Shown in pieces: positions 17,672 through 25,743 of a DNA stretch of 64,000 bases (the stretch's first letter is position 1; the number at the start of each line of letters is the position of its first letter). Under the pieces are notes generated by a model. That model had not been told where the DNA came from. It saw nothing but the letters and a program-made list of their open reading frames with translations, and made no database searches. Source of the stretch: Euryarchaeota archaeon UBA557 (GTDB lineage Archaea; Thermoplasmatota; Poseidoniia; Poseidoniales; Thalassarchaeaceae); assembly GCA_002503285.1 (NCBI GenBank), contig DARI01000004.1:1-64000 (forward strand), given 5' to 3'. The translations under genes were made by a program, and so were the position numbers.

Positions 17672-18298
17672 ATGGATATGTCTTCTGAAGTAGTAAAAAC
17701 TGGAACTAGCACTATTGGGATAACTTTTGATGGAGGCGTAGTAGTAGGCGCTGATCATAGGGCAACAATGGGGCATTTTATAGCGAATAAAAGCGTACAA
17801 AAAGTATTTCAAATTTCAAATTCCATAGCATTGACGACTGCTGGACTTGTAGGGCATGCGCAATCTCTTTCCAGAACATTAGCATCTGAACTAAGATTAT
17901 ATGAATTAAAGCGTGATTCTCCAATGACAGTTAAAGGCGCAGCAACTTTAACAGCAAATATTTTAGTAGGCCGCCCCCATCATGTTCAATTACTAATTGT
18001 TGGAGCCGATAAAGATGGTTCAAGTGTATATAGCATTGATGCAGCCGGCGGTTCAATACCTGACGTTTATTGTGCAACTGGCTCAGGTAGCCCCTACATG
18101 TACGGGGTCTTAGAAGATCAATATCGGGATAATATGTCCAGAGAAGATGCACTAAAGGTAGCCGCTAAAGCACTCTTAGCTTCTGCTCAAAGAGATGCAG
18201 CTAGTGGCAATGGTATGGATTTAGCTGTAATTACTCTCGATGATGGTTTCAAATTACTTACAGAAGAAGAAAAAATCACCCTTTTGTCCTCACTATAA
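17672..18298 (+). CDS. psmB: Proteasome beta subunit
   Basis: The beta subunit provides the proteolytic sites of the 20S proteasome. An 11-residue propeptide (ending VVKTG) precedes the catalytic Thr12. Counting from it, Asp17 and Lys33 of the active site are conserved (GADHR, KVF), and the ASTGSGS-type segment is present as CATGSGSPYMYGVLE. A second in-frame ATG two codons later is an alternative start. The alpha subunit is not in this window. It is followed by the aCPSF1 gene 71 bases downstream. Confidence 0.97.
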   Translation: MDMSSEVVKTGTSTIGITFDGGVVVGADHRATMGHFIANKSVQKVFQISNSIALTTAGLVGHAQSLSRTLASELRLYELKRDSPMTVKGAATLTANILVGRPHHVQLLIVGADKDGSSVYSIDAAGGSIPDVYCATGSGSPYMYGVLEDQYRDNMSREDALKVAAKALLASAQRDAASGNGMDLAVITLDDGFKLLTEEEKITLLSSL

Positions 18299-18369
18299 TC
18301 ATATTCCTGCCCTAGTTCTCCTTTTCGAGGTGCTAGTTTAGCAGGCTTTGCCTATAAGGATGTAAATAC

Positions 18370-20286
18370 ATGCGATTATCGATAGTCGAAATGAAAAAGA
18401 GAATAGCCTCAGTTATACCAAAAAATATTGATTATGATGTGGATTTAGAAGCTGGTTCTATTTCCATAATTACCAAAAAACCATCTTCATTTATTGGTAG
18501 TGGAGATAGTTTAACTGTTCAAATTGCAAAATCTATCAAGCGTAGGGTAGTTATACGTCCGCATCCAGACATACTTGCAGATGAAACTGCTATACATCAG
18601 GCAGTTTCAAAATACATCCCTCCTGAAGCCGGAGTGAATAATACCTTTCTAGATCCAGCATTATCCGAAATTATTTTGGAATGTGATGATCCCTCTTCTG
18701 CTGTTGGTCCAAAAGGAATTCATATACAACAATTGAGGGATGAAATTGGATGGCTGGTCAACGTTGTTCGCGCACCTGCTATTGCAAGTAGGACCCAACA
18801 TGATATCAGAAGGTACAGAAAAGAAATGGCCAGTGACAGAAAAGCATTAATGCGTAAATTCGGAACTAGAATATACAGACCCAAACGTTCCGGGGAGCCA
18901 TGGGTTAGAGTAACCGCCCTAGGGTCCTACAGGGAAGTTGGAAGGGCAATGCATTTAGTTACAACAAATGAATCAAAAATTTTAGTTGATTGCGGTGCCA
19001 AGCCAACAACCAATAGGAATGAAACTCAACCATTTTTCTCTGCACCGGAATTATTGCCGTTAGATAATTTAGATGCAATTGTAATTACTCATGCCCACGT
19101 AGATCATATTGGGATGTTACCAGTTTTATTCAAATATGGATATAGAGGGCCTGTTTATTGCACTCCTCCAACTAGAGATTTGATGACATTATTACAAATT
19201 GATTACATTAAAGTAGCACTCGCCGAAGGTAATGATCCGCCATATTCAAAAGCTGATATTCAGGAATGTATAAAACATACTGTCGATATAAATTGGGGAG
19301 ATAAAACTGACATATCTCCCGATATTAAAATAACTTTAGAAAATGCAGGCCATATATTGGGGTCTTCTAGCGTATATGCTCAGATCGGTGAAGGAAAATC
19401 TGAACATAGATTATTATTCTCTGGAGATATAAAATATGAAAAATCATGGCTTTTCGATGCTGCTACAGTCAGATTCCCAAAGGTTGATACTTTGGTAATA
19501 GAATCAACCTATGGTGGCCCAACAAATATACAACCAACGAGGCAACAGGCTAGTCACGAATTACAAGACTTAATTATTGATACTCTAAACAGAGGCGGTA
19601 AAATATTCAGTCCAGTTTTTGCCGTTGGACGCTCACAAGAAGTAATGATTGCTATTGATGAATTATTTAAATCCGGGAAAGTTAAACCAGTTACTGTATG
19701 GTTAGATGGGATGATATCTGAAGCAACTGCCATACATTCCAGCCATCCTAATTTTCTCAACAGAGATTTGAGAAAACAATTATTGAAAGGTGGAGAACAC
19801 AATCCTTTTAACTCTCCATGGTTCAAACAAGTAGAGTCTCATAAACAAAGAGAATCTATACTTTTAGAAACAAATCCATGCATTGTACTCGCAACTAGTG
19901 GTATGATGACTGGAGGTCCAATAGTAGAATATTTCAAGCACTGGGCTCCTGAACATGGCAACACTCTCTGTTTTGTAGGATATCAGGCCTCTGGTACCCT
20001 TGGTCGCAGACTTCAAGACGGGCATTCTCAAGTTCCATTAATGGATAGGGGGCAAACATTGATGATTGCTGTGAATTGTAATATGGTAATAATTGATGGA
20101 TTTAGTGGCCATTCAGATAGAAACCAATTGATGGATTACGTATCTGCACTTCACCCTACACCCCGTAAAATTATTTGTCATCATGGCGACTCTCAAACAT
20201 GTAATGCATTCAGACAAGGTTTAAGGGAGAAATTCAAAGTTCAAACATATGCACCAGATAATTTAGAAACACTTAGGCTAGCATGA
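18370..20286 (+). CDS. KH-domain beta-CASP ribonuclease aCPSF1 (transcription termination factor FttA)
   Basis: The 638-residue protein has two N-terminal KH-like domains (about residues 1-150, with VGPKGIHIQQL), a metallo-beta-lactamase core whose zinc motif is HAHVDH at residues 241-246, and a beta-CASP insertion ending with GFSGHSD. This is the archaeal CPSF73 homologue that cleaves nascent RNA after U-rich tracts and terminates transcription. Length matches the family (about 635). It may share a transcript with psmB upstream; both are housekeeping genes. Confidence 0.97.
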   Translation: MRLSIVEMKKRIASVIPKNIDYDVDLEAGSISIITKKPSSFIGSGDSLTVQIAKSIKRRVVIRPHPDILADETAIHQAVSKYIPPEAGVNNTFLDPALSEIILECDDPSSAVGPKGIHIQQLRDEIGWLVNVVRAPAIASRTQHDIRRYRKEMASDRKALMRKFGTRIYRPKRSGEPWVRVTALGSYREVGRAMHLVTTNESKILVDCGAKPTTNRNETQPFFSAPELLPLDNLDAIVITHAHVDHIGMLPVLFKYGYRGPVYCTPPTRDLMTLLQIDYIKVALAEGNDPPYSKADIQECIKHTVDINWGDKTDISPDIKITLENAGHILGSSSVYAQIGEGKSEHRLLFSGDIKYEKSWLFDAATVRFPKVDTLVIESTYGGPTNIQPTRQQASHELQDLIIDTLNRGGKIFSPVFAVGRSQEVMIAIDELFKSGKVKPVTVWLDGMISEATAIHSSHPNFLNRDLRKQLLKGGEHNPFNSPWFKQVESHKQRESILLETNPCIVLATSGMMTGGPIVEYFKHWAPEHGNTLCFVGYQASGTLGRRLQDGHSQVPLMDRGQTLMIAVNCNMVIIDGFSGHSDRNQLMDYVSALHPTPRKIICHHGDSQTCNAFRQGLREKFKVQTYAPDNLETLRLA

Positions 20287-20287
20287 A

Positions 20288-20557
20288 TTATAGTATTGGG
20301 ATATCATAACCAAAAGCTACGGGATCTATATTTTCATTATCTATTTCACTGGTTTCATCATCCCAATCAATATTTTTTTTGTATAATTTCAGTTTTTCTG
20401 TATTCGGGGCCAATCCTATTGCTAAAGGTAAAGGCGCCAGAAGTAAGTAACTCCAAACTTGAGTTGTAAGTGAATTATTAATCATAAAATTATATATTGA
20501 AAATAGTAGTAATATTAAGGAAAATGTTACTCCAATAATTGCCCTCAATGAAGTCAT
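20288..20557 (-). CDS. Small two-helix membrane protein
   Basis: An 89-residue protein with two hydrophobic segments (about residues 7-27 and 35-51) separated by a short polar turn, and an acidic C-terminal tail of about 35 residues. No family is recognised. It starts with ATG at 20557 and ends two bases from the stop of aCPSF1 on the opposite strand. Codon use looks like the neighbours, which supports a real gene, but it could be specific to this lineage. Confidence 0.6.
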   Translation of the reverse strand: MTSLRAIIGVTFSLILLLFSIYNFMINNSLTTQVWSYLLLAPLPLAIGLAPNTEKLKLYKKNIDWDDETSEIDNENIDPVAFGYDIPIL

Positions 20558-20650
20558 CTTATTTGTCCGAGAGAAGACTACTTCAATAAACCAGTCTAAA
20601 TTTGATTATTTTTCAGGCAATTTATTGAACTAATATCTATTCAGACTGAC

Positions 20651-21091
20651 ATGGAATCTACTTGGTCATTAATAAAATGTATTTGTGGCCATAATTTTGG
20701 GATAAAAAAAGGGAGTAAAATTAGGTGTTCCAGATGTTCCAAAAATAATGAATGTAAAATTATTAAGAACTTTTCATCTTCTATGGATCTTGGAATGGCT
20801 GTAGCTTCAGCAAATGCACCAGCTGAAATAAATCATATAATAAATAATAAATTAAAAAAATCTGAAGCCAAAAAATATAGTTTGAATTCACATGAAGAAA
20901 GTAATATGTCAAAATATCAGATTATGATGAAGAATGCTACATCAAATGATGGCGTCTTAAAGTTAGATAAATTAGTCAGTATTCTGAATAAAAATTTCAT
21001 AGAAGATGTATTTGCTGAGGACCTCATTGCAAAGTCTGAATTTGAGGGACTAATTATTAGATCAGCACATAATGAATGGACTTGGCTCTAG
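20651..21091 (+). CDS. Small zinc-ribbon protein
   Basis: The 146-residue protein begins with a zinc ribbon (CICG...CSRCSK, cysteines near residues 10, 12, 26 and 29). A polar linker follows, then a C-terminal 60 residues with predicted helices ending in EFEGLIIRSAHNEWTWL. The last part resembles a winged-helix fold, suggesting nucleic-acid binding, but this is a weak impression. The gene is followed 42 bases later by tRNA-Pro. Confidence 0.65.
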   Translation: MESTWSLIKCICGHNFGIKKGSKIRCSRCSKNNECKIIKNFSSSMDLGMAVASANAPAEINHIINNKLKKSEAKKYSLNSHEESNMSKYQIMMKNATSNDGVLKLDKLVSILNKNFIEDVFAEDLIAKSEFEGLIIRSAHNEWTWL

Positions 21092-21132
21092 TAACCTTCA
21101 TGACATATTGGCCGTTGGGACGGATTACCACA

Positions 21133-21210
21133 GGGCCTGTGGGTTAGTCTGGTCTATGCTTGTTCGTTTGGGACGAACAGACTCTGGTTCAAATCCAGGC
21201 AGGCCCACCA
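21133..21210 (+). tRNA. tRNA-Pro (TGG anticodon)
   Basis: The acceptor strands GGGCCTG (21133-21139) and CAGGCCC (21200-21206) pair fully. The anticodon stem GTTCG/CGAAC encloses the seven-base loop TTTGGGA, giving anticodon TGG. The T arm is TCTGG-TTCAAAT-CCAGG. Discriminator A at 21207 is followed by an encoded CCA. The D stem is weak in my pairing, with wobble pairs. No intron is seen. Confidence 0.93.
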
Positions 21211-21389
21211 TAATTTATGCACTAAGGTAAGTGGTGGTATTTGCTAACAGCGTCTCGAGTTTTTTATGGGTATTAATCAAATTAGTATTTTTTTGTCCCA
21301 TCCAATAGGATATCAAATTGGAGTGATGCCTGATACTTTTTCCGTCTATAAACATTAACTTTATGAATAACAATCAATTCAGAAAATAT

Positions 21390-21447
21390 GGTAGATGGCA
21401 ATTTAACGTTTTCTTTCAGGGTCTCGTTATCACGCTCGCCATCTGCC
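21390..21447. repeat. 10-bp inverted repeat
   Basis: GGTAGATGGC (21390-21399) pairs with GCCATCTGCC (21438-21447), nine Watson-Crick pairs and one G-U pair if transcribed rightward, enclosing 38 bases. The size would suit a single archaeal H/ACA-like hairpin, but the trailing bases are ACC rather than ACA. The strand is undecided. Confidence 0.5.
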
Positions 21448-21558
21448 ACCTAATGTTCTAAATATGAAATTAATTTTGTGAAGTCTACGTATATTTTAAT
21501 TGAATATTTTCTACAATTATTGCTAGGACTTAAGGATGAAGTGCTCACATCGCAACGT

Positions 21559-21595
21559 GCCCGGACAAAAAACCGGGGGCCGGATATGTCCGGGT
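21559..21595 (+). ncRNA. GC-rich nested hairpin, candidate small RNA
   Basis: GCCCGGACA (21559-21567) pairs with TGTCCGGGT (21587-21595), nine pairs. Inside it CCGG/CCGG forms a four-pair stem with a GGG loop, separated by an asymmetric A5/ATA internal loop. Archaeal termination relies on T runs and does not need hairpins, so this is unlikely to be only a terminator. The true ends and the transcribed strand are unknown. Confidence 0.4.
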
Positions 21596-21641
21596 GGATT
21601 GTTTAGTTATGTTTTCGTCCGCTTGATATTCGGTTCCCATT

Positions 21642-22409
21642 TTAATTAGATATTCTTTTTATGGCATTTATATCAAAATGAGATACGGCTATTTTTAATG
21701 CTTCATTGATATCAAACCAACGCACTTCTTCAATTTCACCTTCTTTCGGATTAATATTTTCAATCATAACATTAGAATTACTTCTGTACGTAAATGAGAC
21801 CCAATTAATTCCATCTTCATTAAAAATTTCTTGTTGAATTAATGAATTATCATTCCCTGTTTTTATATTTCCAGATTCTCCCTTAGGGTCGGATATATTG
21901 ATAATTATCCCCAATTCCTCCAACACTTCTCTTTCGGCTCCTTTCCTTGGATGTTCTCCATAATTTACAAATCCACCTGGTAATGTCCAATATCCTGTAA
22001 AAAATCCTCTTGAGGATTTCGCCATTAATATTTTATTTTCATCATTCGAAATAATTACTTTACTGACTATTCTGTGAATTGTCCTATATACGCACTCTCT
22101 TACTATTGGATGAACTACATTATCACTTATTGCATCATCTTTCCATGCCCAATGTTCTGGCCAGTTTATTTCGGGCTCCCCTATGGTAATTTTGTAAGAT
22201 TTATTTCCAATAATAATCACATTATTTCTAATTTTTTTGTATGGTATCTTCAATTTTAGGACTTCATCATATGTTGGTAATCTAAGTAAATAATCTTCCA
22301 AAGCTAGTATTCTACCTTGCTTTGGTAATTGTGGCCCATTACCTTTACTATCTACCAAAAGTATCTTTCCATCATGCTCTAGATAAATATATTCAATATT
22401 TTCAAGCAT
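21642..22409 (-). CDS. Nudix hydrolase
   Basis: The 255-residue protein has a complete Nudix box, GGFVNYGEHPRKGAEREVLEELGI, in the C-terminal half (about residues 150-172), so it should hydrolyse a nucleoside-diphosphate-linked substrate. The N-terminal 120 residues are family-specific: they contain LPTYDEV-like and INWPEHWAWKDDAIS stretches also seen in other archaeal Nudix proteins with an extra domain, but the substrate is not known. The stop codon is 18 bases before the mdh stop region; both genes lie on the minus strand, with mdh upstream. Confidence 0.88.
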   Translation of the reverse strand: MLENIEYIYLEHDGKILLVDSKGNGPQLPKQGRILALEDYLLRLPTYDEVLKLKIPYKKIRNNVIIIGNKSYKITIGEPEINWPEHWAWKDDAISDNVVHPIVRECVYRTIHRIVSKVIISNDENKILMAKSSRGFFTGYWTLPGGFVNYGEHPRKGAEREVLEELGIIINISDPKGESGNIKTGNDNSLIQQEIFNEDGINWVSFTYRSNSNVMIENINPKEGEIEEVRWFDINEALKIAVSHFDINAIKRISN

Positions 22410-22426
22410 AATTATTCCAATTTCTT

Positions 22427-23365
22427 TTAATAACCTAATATGTCCTTTAATTGTTCTTTGTAAAAAGTACCAGAACTCTGTAAACTCATCATTTCTGACT
22501 CCTGTAATTCTAATTCTATTATCTTTACAATTCCATTTTTTCCTAATATGACAGGAACTCCAATGTATATATCTTCCATTCCATATTCTCCACTAAGATA
22601 AGCGCTGCATGGTAGTAATCTTCGTCTATCATTGAGAACCGATTCTGCCATAATGGCAGCTGCACTACCAGGCGCATAAAATGCACTACCTCGTTCTAAT
22701 AATTTTACTATTTCTCCACCACCACTAGCCGTTCTTTCACTAATTGCAGTTATTTCTTCTGTTGATAGTAGTTGAGTAATTGGTATTCCTCCAACTGTGG
22801 TATATCTTGGTAATGGGACCATAGTATCTCCATGCCCTCCTAGAACCATTGCTTGTACATCTTCGTTACTACATCCAATTGCATCTGAAACAAAATGAGT
22901 CATTCTCGCGGAATCTAAAATCCCTGCCTGACCAATTACTCTATTGTGTGGAAAACCAGTTACTCTTTGCATGTGATAGGTCATTAAATCTAATGGATTG
23001 GTAACCATAATAATTACAGAATCAGGAGCATGTTCTTTAATCCCTCTTCCAACTTGAGATATAATGTCTGCATTCTTACCTATCAGGTCCTCTCTGCTCA
23101 TGCCAGGTTGCCTAGGAAATCCTGATGTCACAACTACTACATCTGATCCTGCAATATCTGAATAATCCTTTGTCCCAGTAATCTTTCCATCATAATTCAA
23201 CACTTGCCCACCTTGACTCATATCTAATGCCTTACCTTTTGCAAATCCTTCATAAATATCTAAAAGTACAATATTTCCAATTTTTCTCTCAGCCAAAACA
23301 AACGCACACGTTGCTCCAACATTGCCTGCTCCAATAACTGCTACTTTTCTTGATTCTCTCGCCAT
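22427..23365 (-). CDS. mdh: Malate dehydrogenase (LDH-like type)
   Basis: NAD(P)-dependent oxidation of malate to oxaloacetate in the TCA cycle. The N-terminal GAGNVGAT Rossmann motif, the substrate loop RQPGMSREDL (the Arg after the loop Gln-Pro identifies malate rather than lactate as substrate), the NPLD motif and the catalytic His in GGHGDTMVPL are all visible. ATG 23365 (MARESRK) matches the family N-terminus; the ATG at 23395 would add ten residues. The protein has 312 residues with this start. Confidence 0.96.
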   Translation of the reverse strand: MARESRKVAVIGAGNVGATCAFVLAERKIGNIVLLDIYEGFAKGKALDMSQGGQVLNYDGKITGTKDYSDIAGSDVVVVTSGFPRQPGMSREDLIGKNADIISQVGRGIKEHAPDSVIIMVTNPLDLMTYHMQRVTGFPHNRVIGQAGILDSARMTHFVSDAIGCSNEDVQAMVLGGHGDTMVPLPRYTTVGGIPITQLLSTEEITAISERTASGGGEIVKLLERGSAFYAPGSAAAIMAESVLNDRRRLLPCSAYLSGEYGMEDIYIGVPVILGKNGIVKIIELELQESEMMSLQSSGTFYKEQLKDILGY

Positions 23366-23447
23366 GGTATTCTCTAGTAGATACGATTGAGTCATAGGAC
23401 TTAGCCTTTAGGAATTTTGATGTAGGAATTTCGGACGGGGAAATATT

Positions 23448-23468
23448 CATTTATAGTCATTATATAAT
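23448..23468. promoter_or_regulatory. Divergent TATA-like promoter region
   Basis: TTTATAG and ATTATATAAT lie between the divergent mdh and CPBP protease genes. The first is centred about 22 bases before the protease ATG, which suits a leaderless message; the second is palindromic and could serve mdh with a short leader. Assigned by position and consensus only. Confidence 0.35.
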
Positions 23469-23474
23469 ATCGGC

Positions 23475-24161
23475 ATGGAATCCAGAAAGTCGGCCTTAAT
23501 GGGGATATTACTAGTGGGTTTTATTCCCTCCATATCTGTAATATTCGGTATTAAAATATTGGAAGATGAACTATCTTCACAAGTTTTTTTTATTGTATGT
23601 AAAATTATGATATTTGTTATTCCGACTATTTGGTACATAAAAATTGATAATAATCCTATTTCTTTTATTTTTCCTTCTAATGAAGGGATAAAATTTGGAA
23701 TTATAACAGGTATTGTAATGTCCTTGATTATATCTGTAACTTGGATAATTTTTGACAATAGTATCGATCTAATCTATATGGTAGATACTTTGGACGCTAA
23801 AGGATTATCGAATCCTAAAATTTATTTTGCTGGCATGATTTATTGGATTTTCATAAATAGTTTATTAGAAGAATATGTATTTAGATGGTTTATAACTACA
23901 AAATCTAGTATTCTATTTAATAATGATAATGCTGGGATAATATTCTCGGCATCATTATTCACCTTACACCATACTCTAGCTTTGCATTATTTTGGATTCC
24001 TTTGGTGGCAGACATTTCTGGCGTCAATTGGATTATTATCAGCAGCTGCAATATGGTCAATGCTATATCTGAAATATCGTTCGATTTGGGTTTGCTGGAT
24101 TTCCCATGCCTTGTGTGATATCGTAGTATTTTATATTGGATATAATATAATATTTCAATAG
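23475..24161 (+). CDS. CPBP-family intramembrane metalloprotease
   Basis: A 228-residue protein with about seven hydrophobic segments and the three CPBP (Abi/Rce1-like) motifs: EEYVFR, the FTLHH segment and a final HALCD. The Glu and His residues coordinate the catalytic metal within the membrane. Family members process prenylated proteins or act in bacteriocin immunity; the role in archaea is unknown. ATG 23475 follows TATA-like sequences by a short distance, suggesting a leaderless transcript. Confidence 0.88.
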   Translation: MESRKSALMGILLVGFIPSISVIFGIKILEDELSSQVFFIVCKIMIFVIPTIWYIKIDNNPISFIFPSNEGIKFGIITGIVMSLIISVTWIIFDNSIDLIYMVDTLDAKGLSNPKIYFAGMIYWIFINSLLEEYVFRWFITTKSSILFNNDNAGIIFSASLFTLHHTLALHYFGFLWWQTFLASIGLLSAAAIWSMLYLKYRSIWVCWISHALCDIVVFYIGYNIIFQ

Positions 24162-24266
24162 TGCTATCTAAGATTGTACTCTAAATGCCGGCGGTTTCAA
24201 TAAGTATTTACTTTTGGGTAATCATATAATTCGTCAGCGACTTGTTGATTAATTGGAGAGATAATA

Positions 24267-25430
24267 ATGAGACTAGGAATTTTAAAGGAACCAGAAGGTG
24301 AAAATAGAGTTGCAATTGTACCTAATTCTGTAAAAAAGCTTAAAAAAAATGGTTTTAAAGTATATGTTGAATCAGGGGCTGGGATTTTATCTAATTATTC
24401 TGATGAACTATATTCTAATCAAGGGGCGATTGTCAGTAAAAGAGAAGATGTATTATCATGTGAATTATTAATTACAATAAGATTATTGAAAAAAATTGAA
24501 CTACGCAAAGGAATGATGCTAGCTTGCGTAGCAGATCCATTTAGACAGCCCGAAATGATTCAAGTGTGTATGGATTTGGGTGTTACTTTATTTTCTATGG
24601 ATATGATACCACGCCGACTATCAAGAGCTCAATCAATGGACGTTAATTCTAGTCAAGATAACCTAGCAGGATACAAAGCAGTCCTTTTGGGGGCTTCTTA
24701 TGTTCCAAAGGGAATTCCTATGATGACTACATCTGCAGGTACTATTAGACCTGCTAAAGTAGTTATTATGGGGAGTGGAGTAGCAGGATTACAAGCCATT
24801 GCGACTGCAAAACGATTGGGTGCGATTGTTTATGCATCAGACGTTAGAAAATCCGCTGCTGAACAAATAGAATCTGTGGGTGGAAGATTTATCGAAGTAG
24901 ATGGAATGGATGATTTTGAAGATGAATCTGGGTATGCCAAACCCCTTACTCCAGAATTTATTCAAAAAGTTAATTCAACTGTTTGCCAAGTAGCAGCAGA
25001 TGCAGATATCATAGTTACGACTGCTAGAATTTTTGGTAGACCTGCCCCAATAACAGTACCTAAATCTGCTATTTCTACATTTAAGTCAGGGGCGGTGGTT
25101 GTCGACATGAATGCAGATGTTGGCGGAAATTGTGAACTAACAATCCCAGGTAAAATAATTACATCAGACAATGGAGTAATAATTGTTGGAACTTCAAATT
25201 TACCTGGTACAGTTGCAAATTCTGCAAGTATGTTGTACTCCAATAATCTTACAAACTTTATAATTTCAATATTTGAAAATGGTAAGATACAACTCTCTGA
25301 AGATGATGATATTTTAGTAGGTGCACCAGAAGGATCTGACTTTTATATATCAGGAATGGGTGGAGTATTAATATGTAATAATGGTCAAATTCATCCAAAA
25401 CAATCTAAATTAGGGGGTTTAATTAAATGA
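24267..25430 (+). CDS. pntAA: NAD(P) transhydrogenase subunit alpha, soluble part
   Basis: The 387-residue protein is the NAD(H)-binding dI component of the proton-translocating transhydrogenase, which makes NADPH from NADH using the proton gradient. Alanine-dehydrogenase-like motifs are visible: the N-terminal MRLGILKEPEGENRVAIVP, the RAQSMDVNSSQDNLAGYKAV substrate loop and the VMGSGVAGLQAIATAKRLGA Rossmann motif. A GGAGAG site precedes the ATG. Its TGA overlaps the ATG of the next gene by four bases. The split alpha subunit (dI separate from the membrane part) is one of the bacterial arrangements. Confidence 0.96.
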   Translation: MRLGILKEPEGENRVAIVPNSVKKLKKNGFKVYVESGAGILSNYSDELYSNQGAIVSKREDVLSCELLITIRLLKKIELRKGMMLACVADPFRQPEMIQVCMDLGVTLFSMDMIPRRLSRAQSMDVNSSQDNLAGYKAVLLGASYVPKGIPMMTTSAGTIRPAKVVIMGSGVAGLQAIATAKRLGAIVYASDVRKSAAEQIESVGGRFIEVDGMDDFEDESGYAKPLTPEFIQKVNSTVCQVAADADIIVTTARIFGRPAPITVPKSAISTFKSGAVVVDMNADVGGNCELTIPGKIITSDNGVIIVGTSNLPGTVANSASMLYSNNLTNFIISIFENGKIQLSEDDDILVGAPEGSDFYISGMGGVLICNNGQIHPKQSKLGGLIK

Positions 25431-25741
25431 TTACAGAAGTCGAAATAATAGGTTCAATAACTTTATTTGTATTAGCAATATTTCTTGGTTTTGAATTGAT
25501 TACAAAGGTTCCTTCGATGTTACATACTCCTTTAATGAGTGGTGCAAATGCAATATCTGGAATTAGCGTTGTCGGGGCTTTAATTGGCGCAAATGTTGTT
25601 TTTAATGGGGGAGATACACAATTATCTGGTATCTTAGCATTTGTTGCAATAGTTCTAGCGATGATTAATGTTATTGGTGGTTTTGTAGTTACTAATAGGA
25701 TGTTAGTAATGATAGCTGGCAAAAAGAGAAGGGAGGATTAG
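25427..25741 (+). CDS. pntAB: NAD(P) transhydrogenase subunit alpha, membrane part
   Basis: A 104-residue protein with three to four transmembrane helices, matching the alpha-subunit part of the dII proton channel (PFAM transhydrogenase membrane segment: VPSMLHTPLMSGANAISGI). The motif HTPLMS is the family hallmark. It is translationally coupled to both neighbours (ATGA overlap upstream, two bases to pntB). Confidence 0.95.
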   Translation: MITEVEIIGSITLFVLAIFLGFELITKVPSMLHTPLMSGANAISGISVVGALIGANVVFNGGDTQLSGILAFVAIVLAMINVIGGFVVTNRMLVMIAGKKRRED

Positions 25742-25743
25742 TT

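Larger units (their letters stand above)
21211..21641. other. 430-base gene-free region with candidate structured RNAs
   Basis: No convincing ORF lies between tRNA-Pro and the nudix gene. Two T runs (near 21259 and 21287) could terminate the tRNA transcript. A 10-base inverted repeat pairs 21390-21399 with 21438-21447, and a GC-rich nested hairpin lies at 21559-21595. The local GC content there is far above that of the surroundings, as is usual for structured RNA in AT-rich archaea. I could not match either hairpin to RNase P, box C/D or H/ACA RNA with confidence. Confidence 0.5.

Noticed and set aside
21323..21336. Box C/D-like sequence GTGATGCCTGAT
   Set aside because: The C-like and D-like boxes are adjacent with no guide region, so it does not form a box C/D RNA.
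21390..21447. A second tRNA in the inverted repeat
   Set aside because: The span of 58 bases is too short and no anticodon or T arm can be formed.
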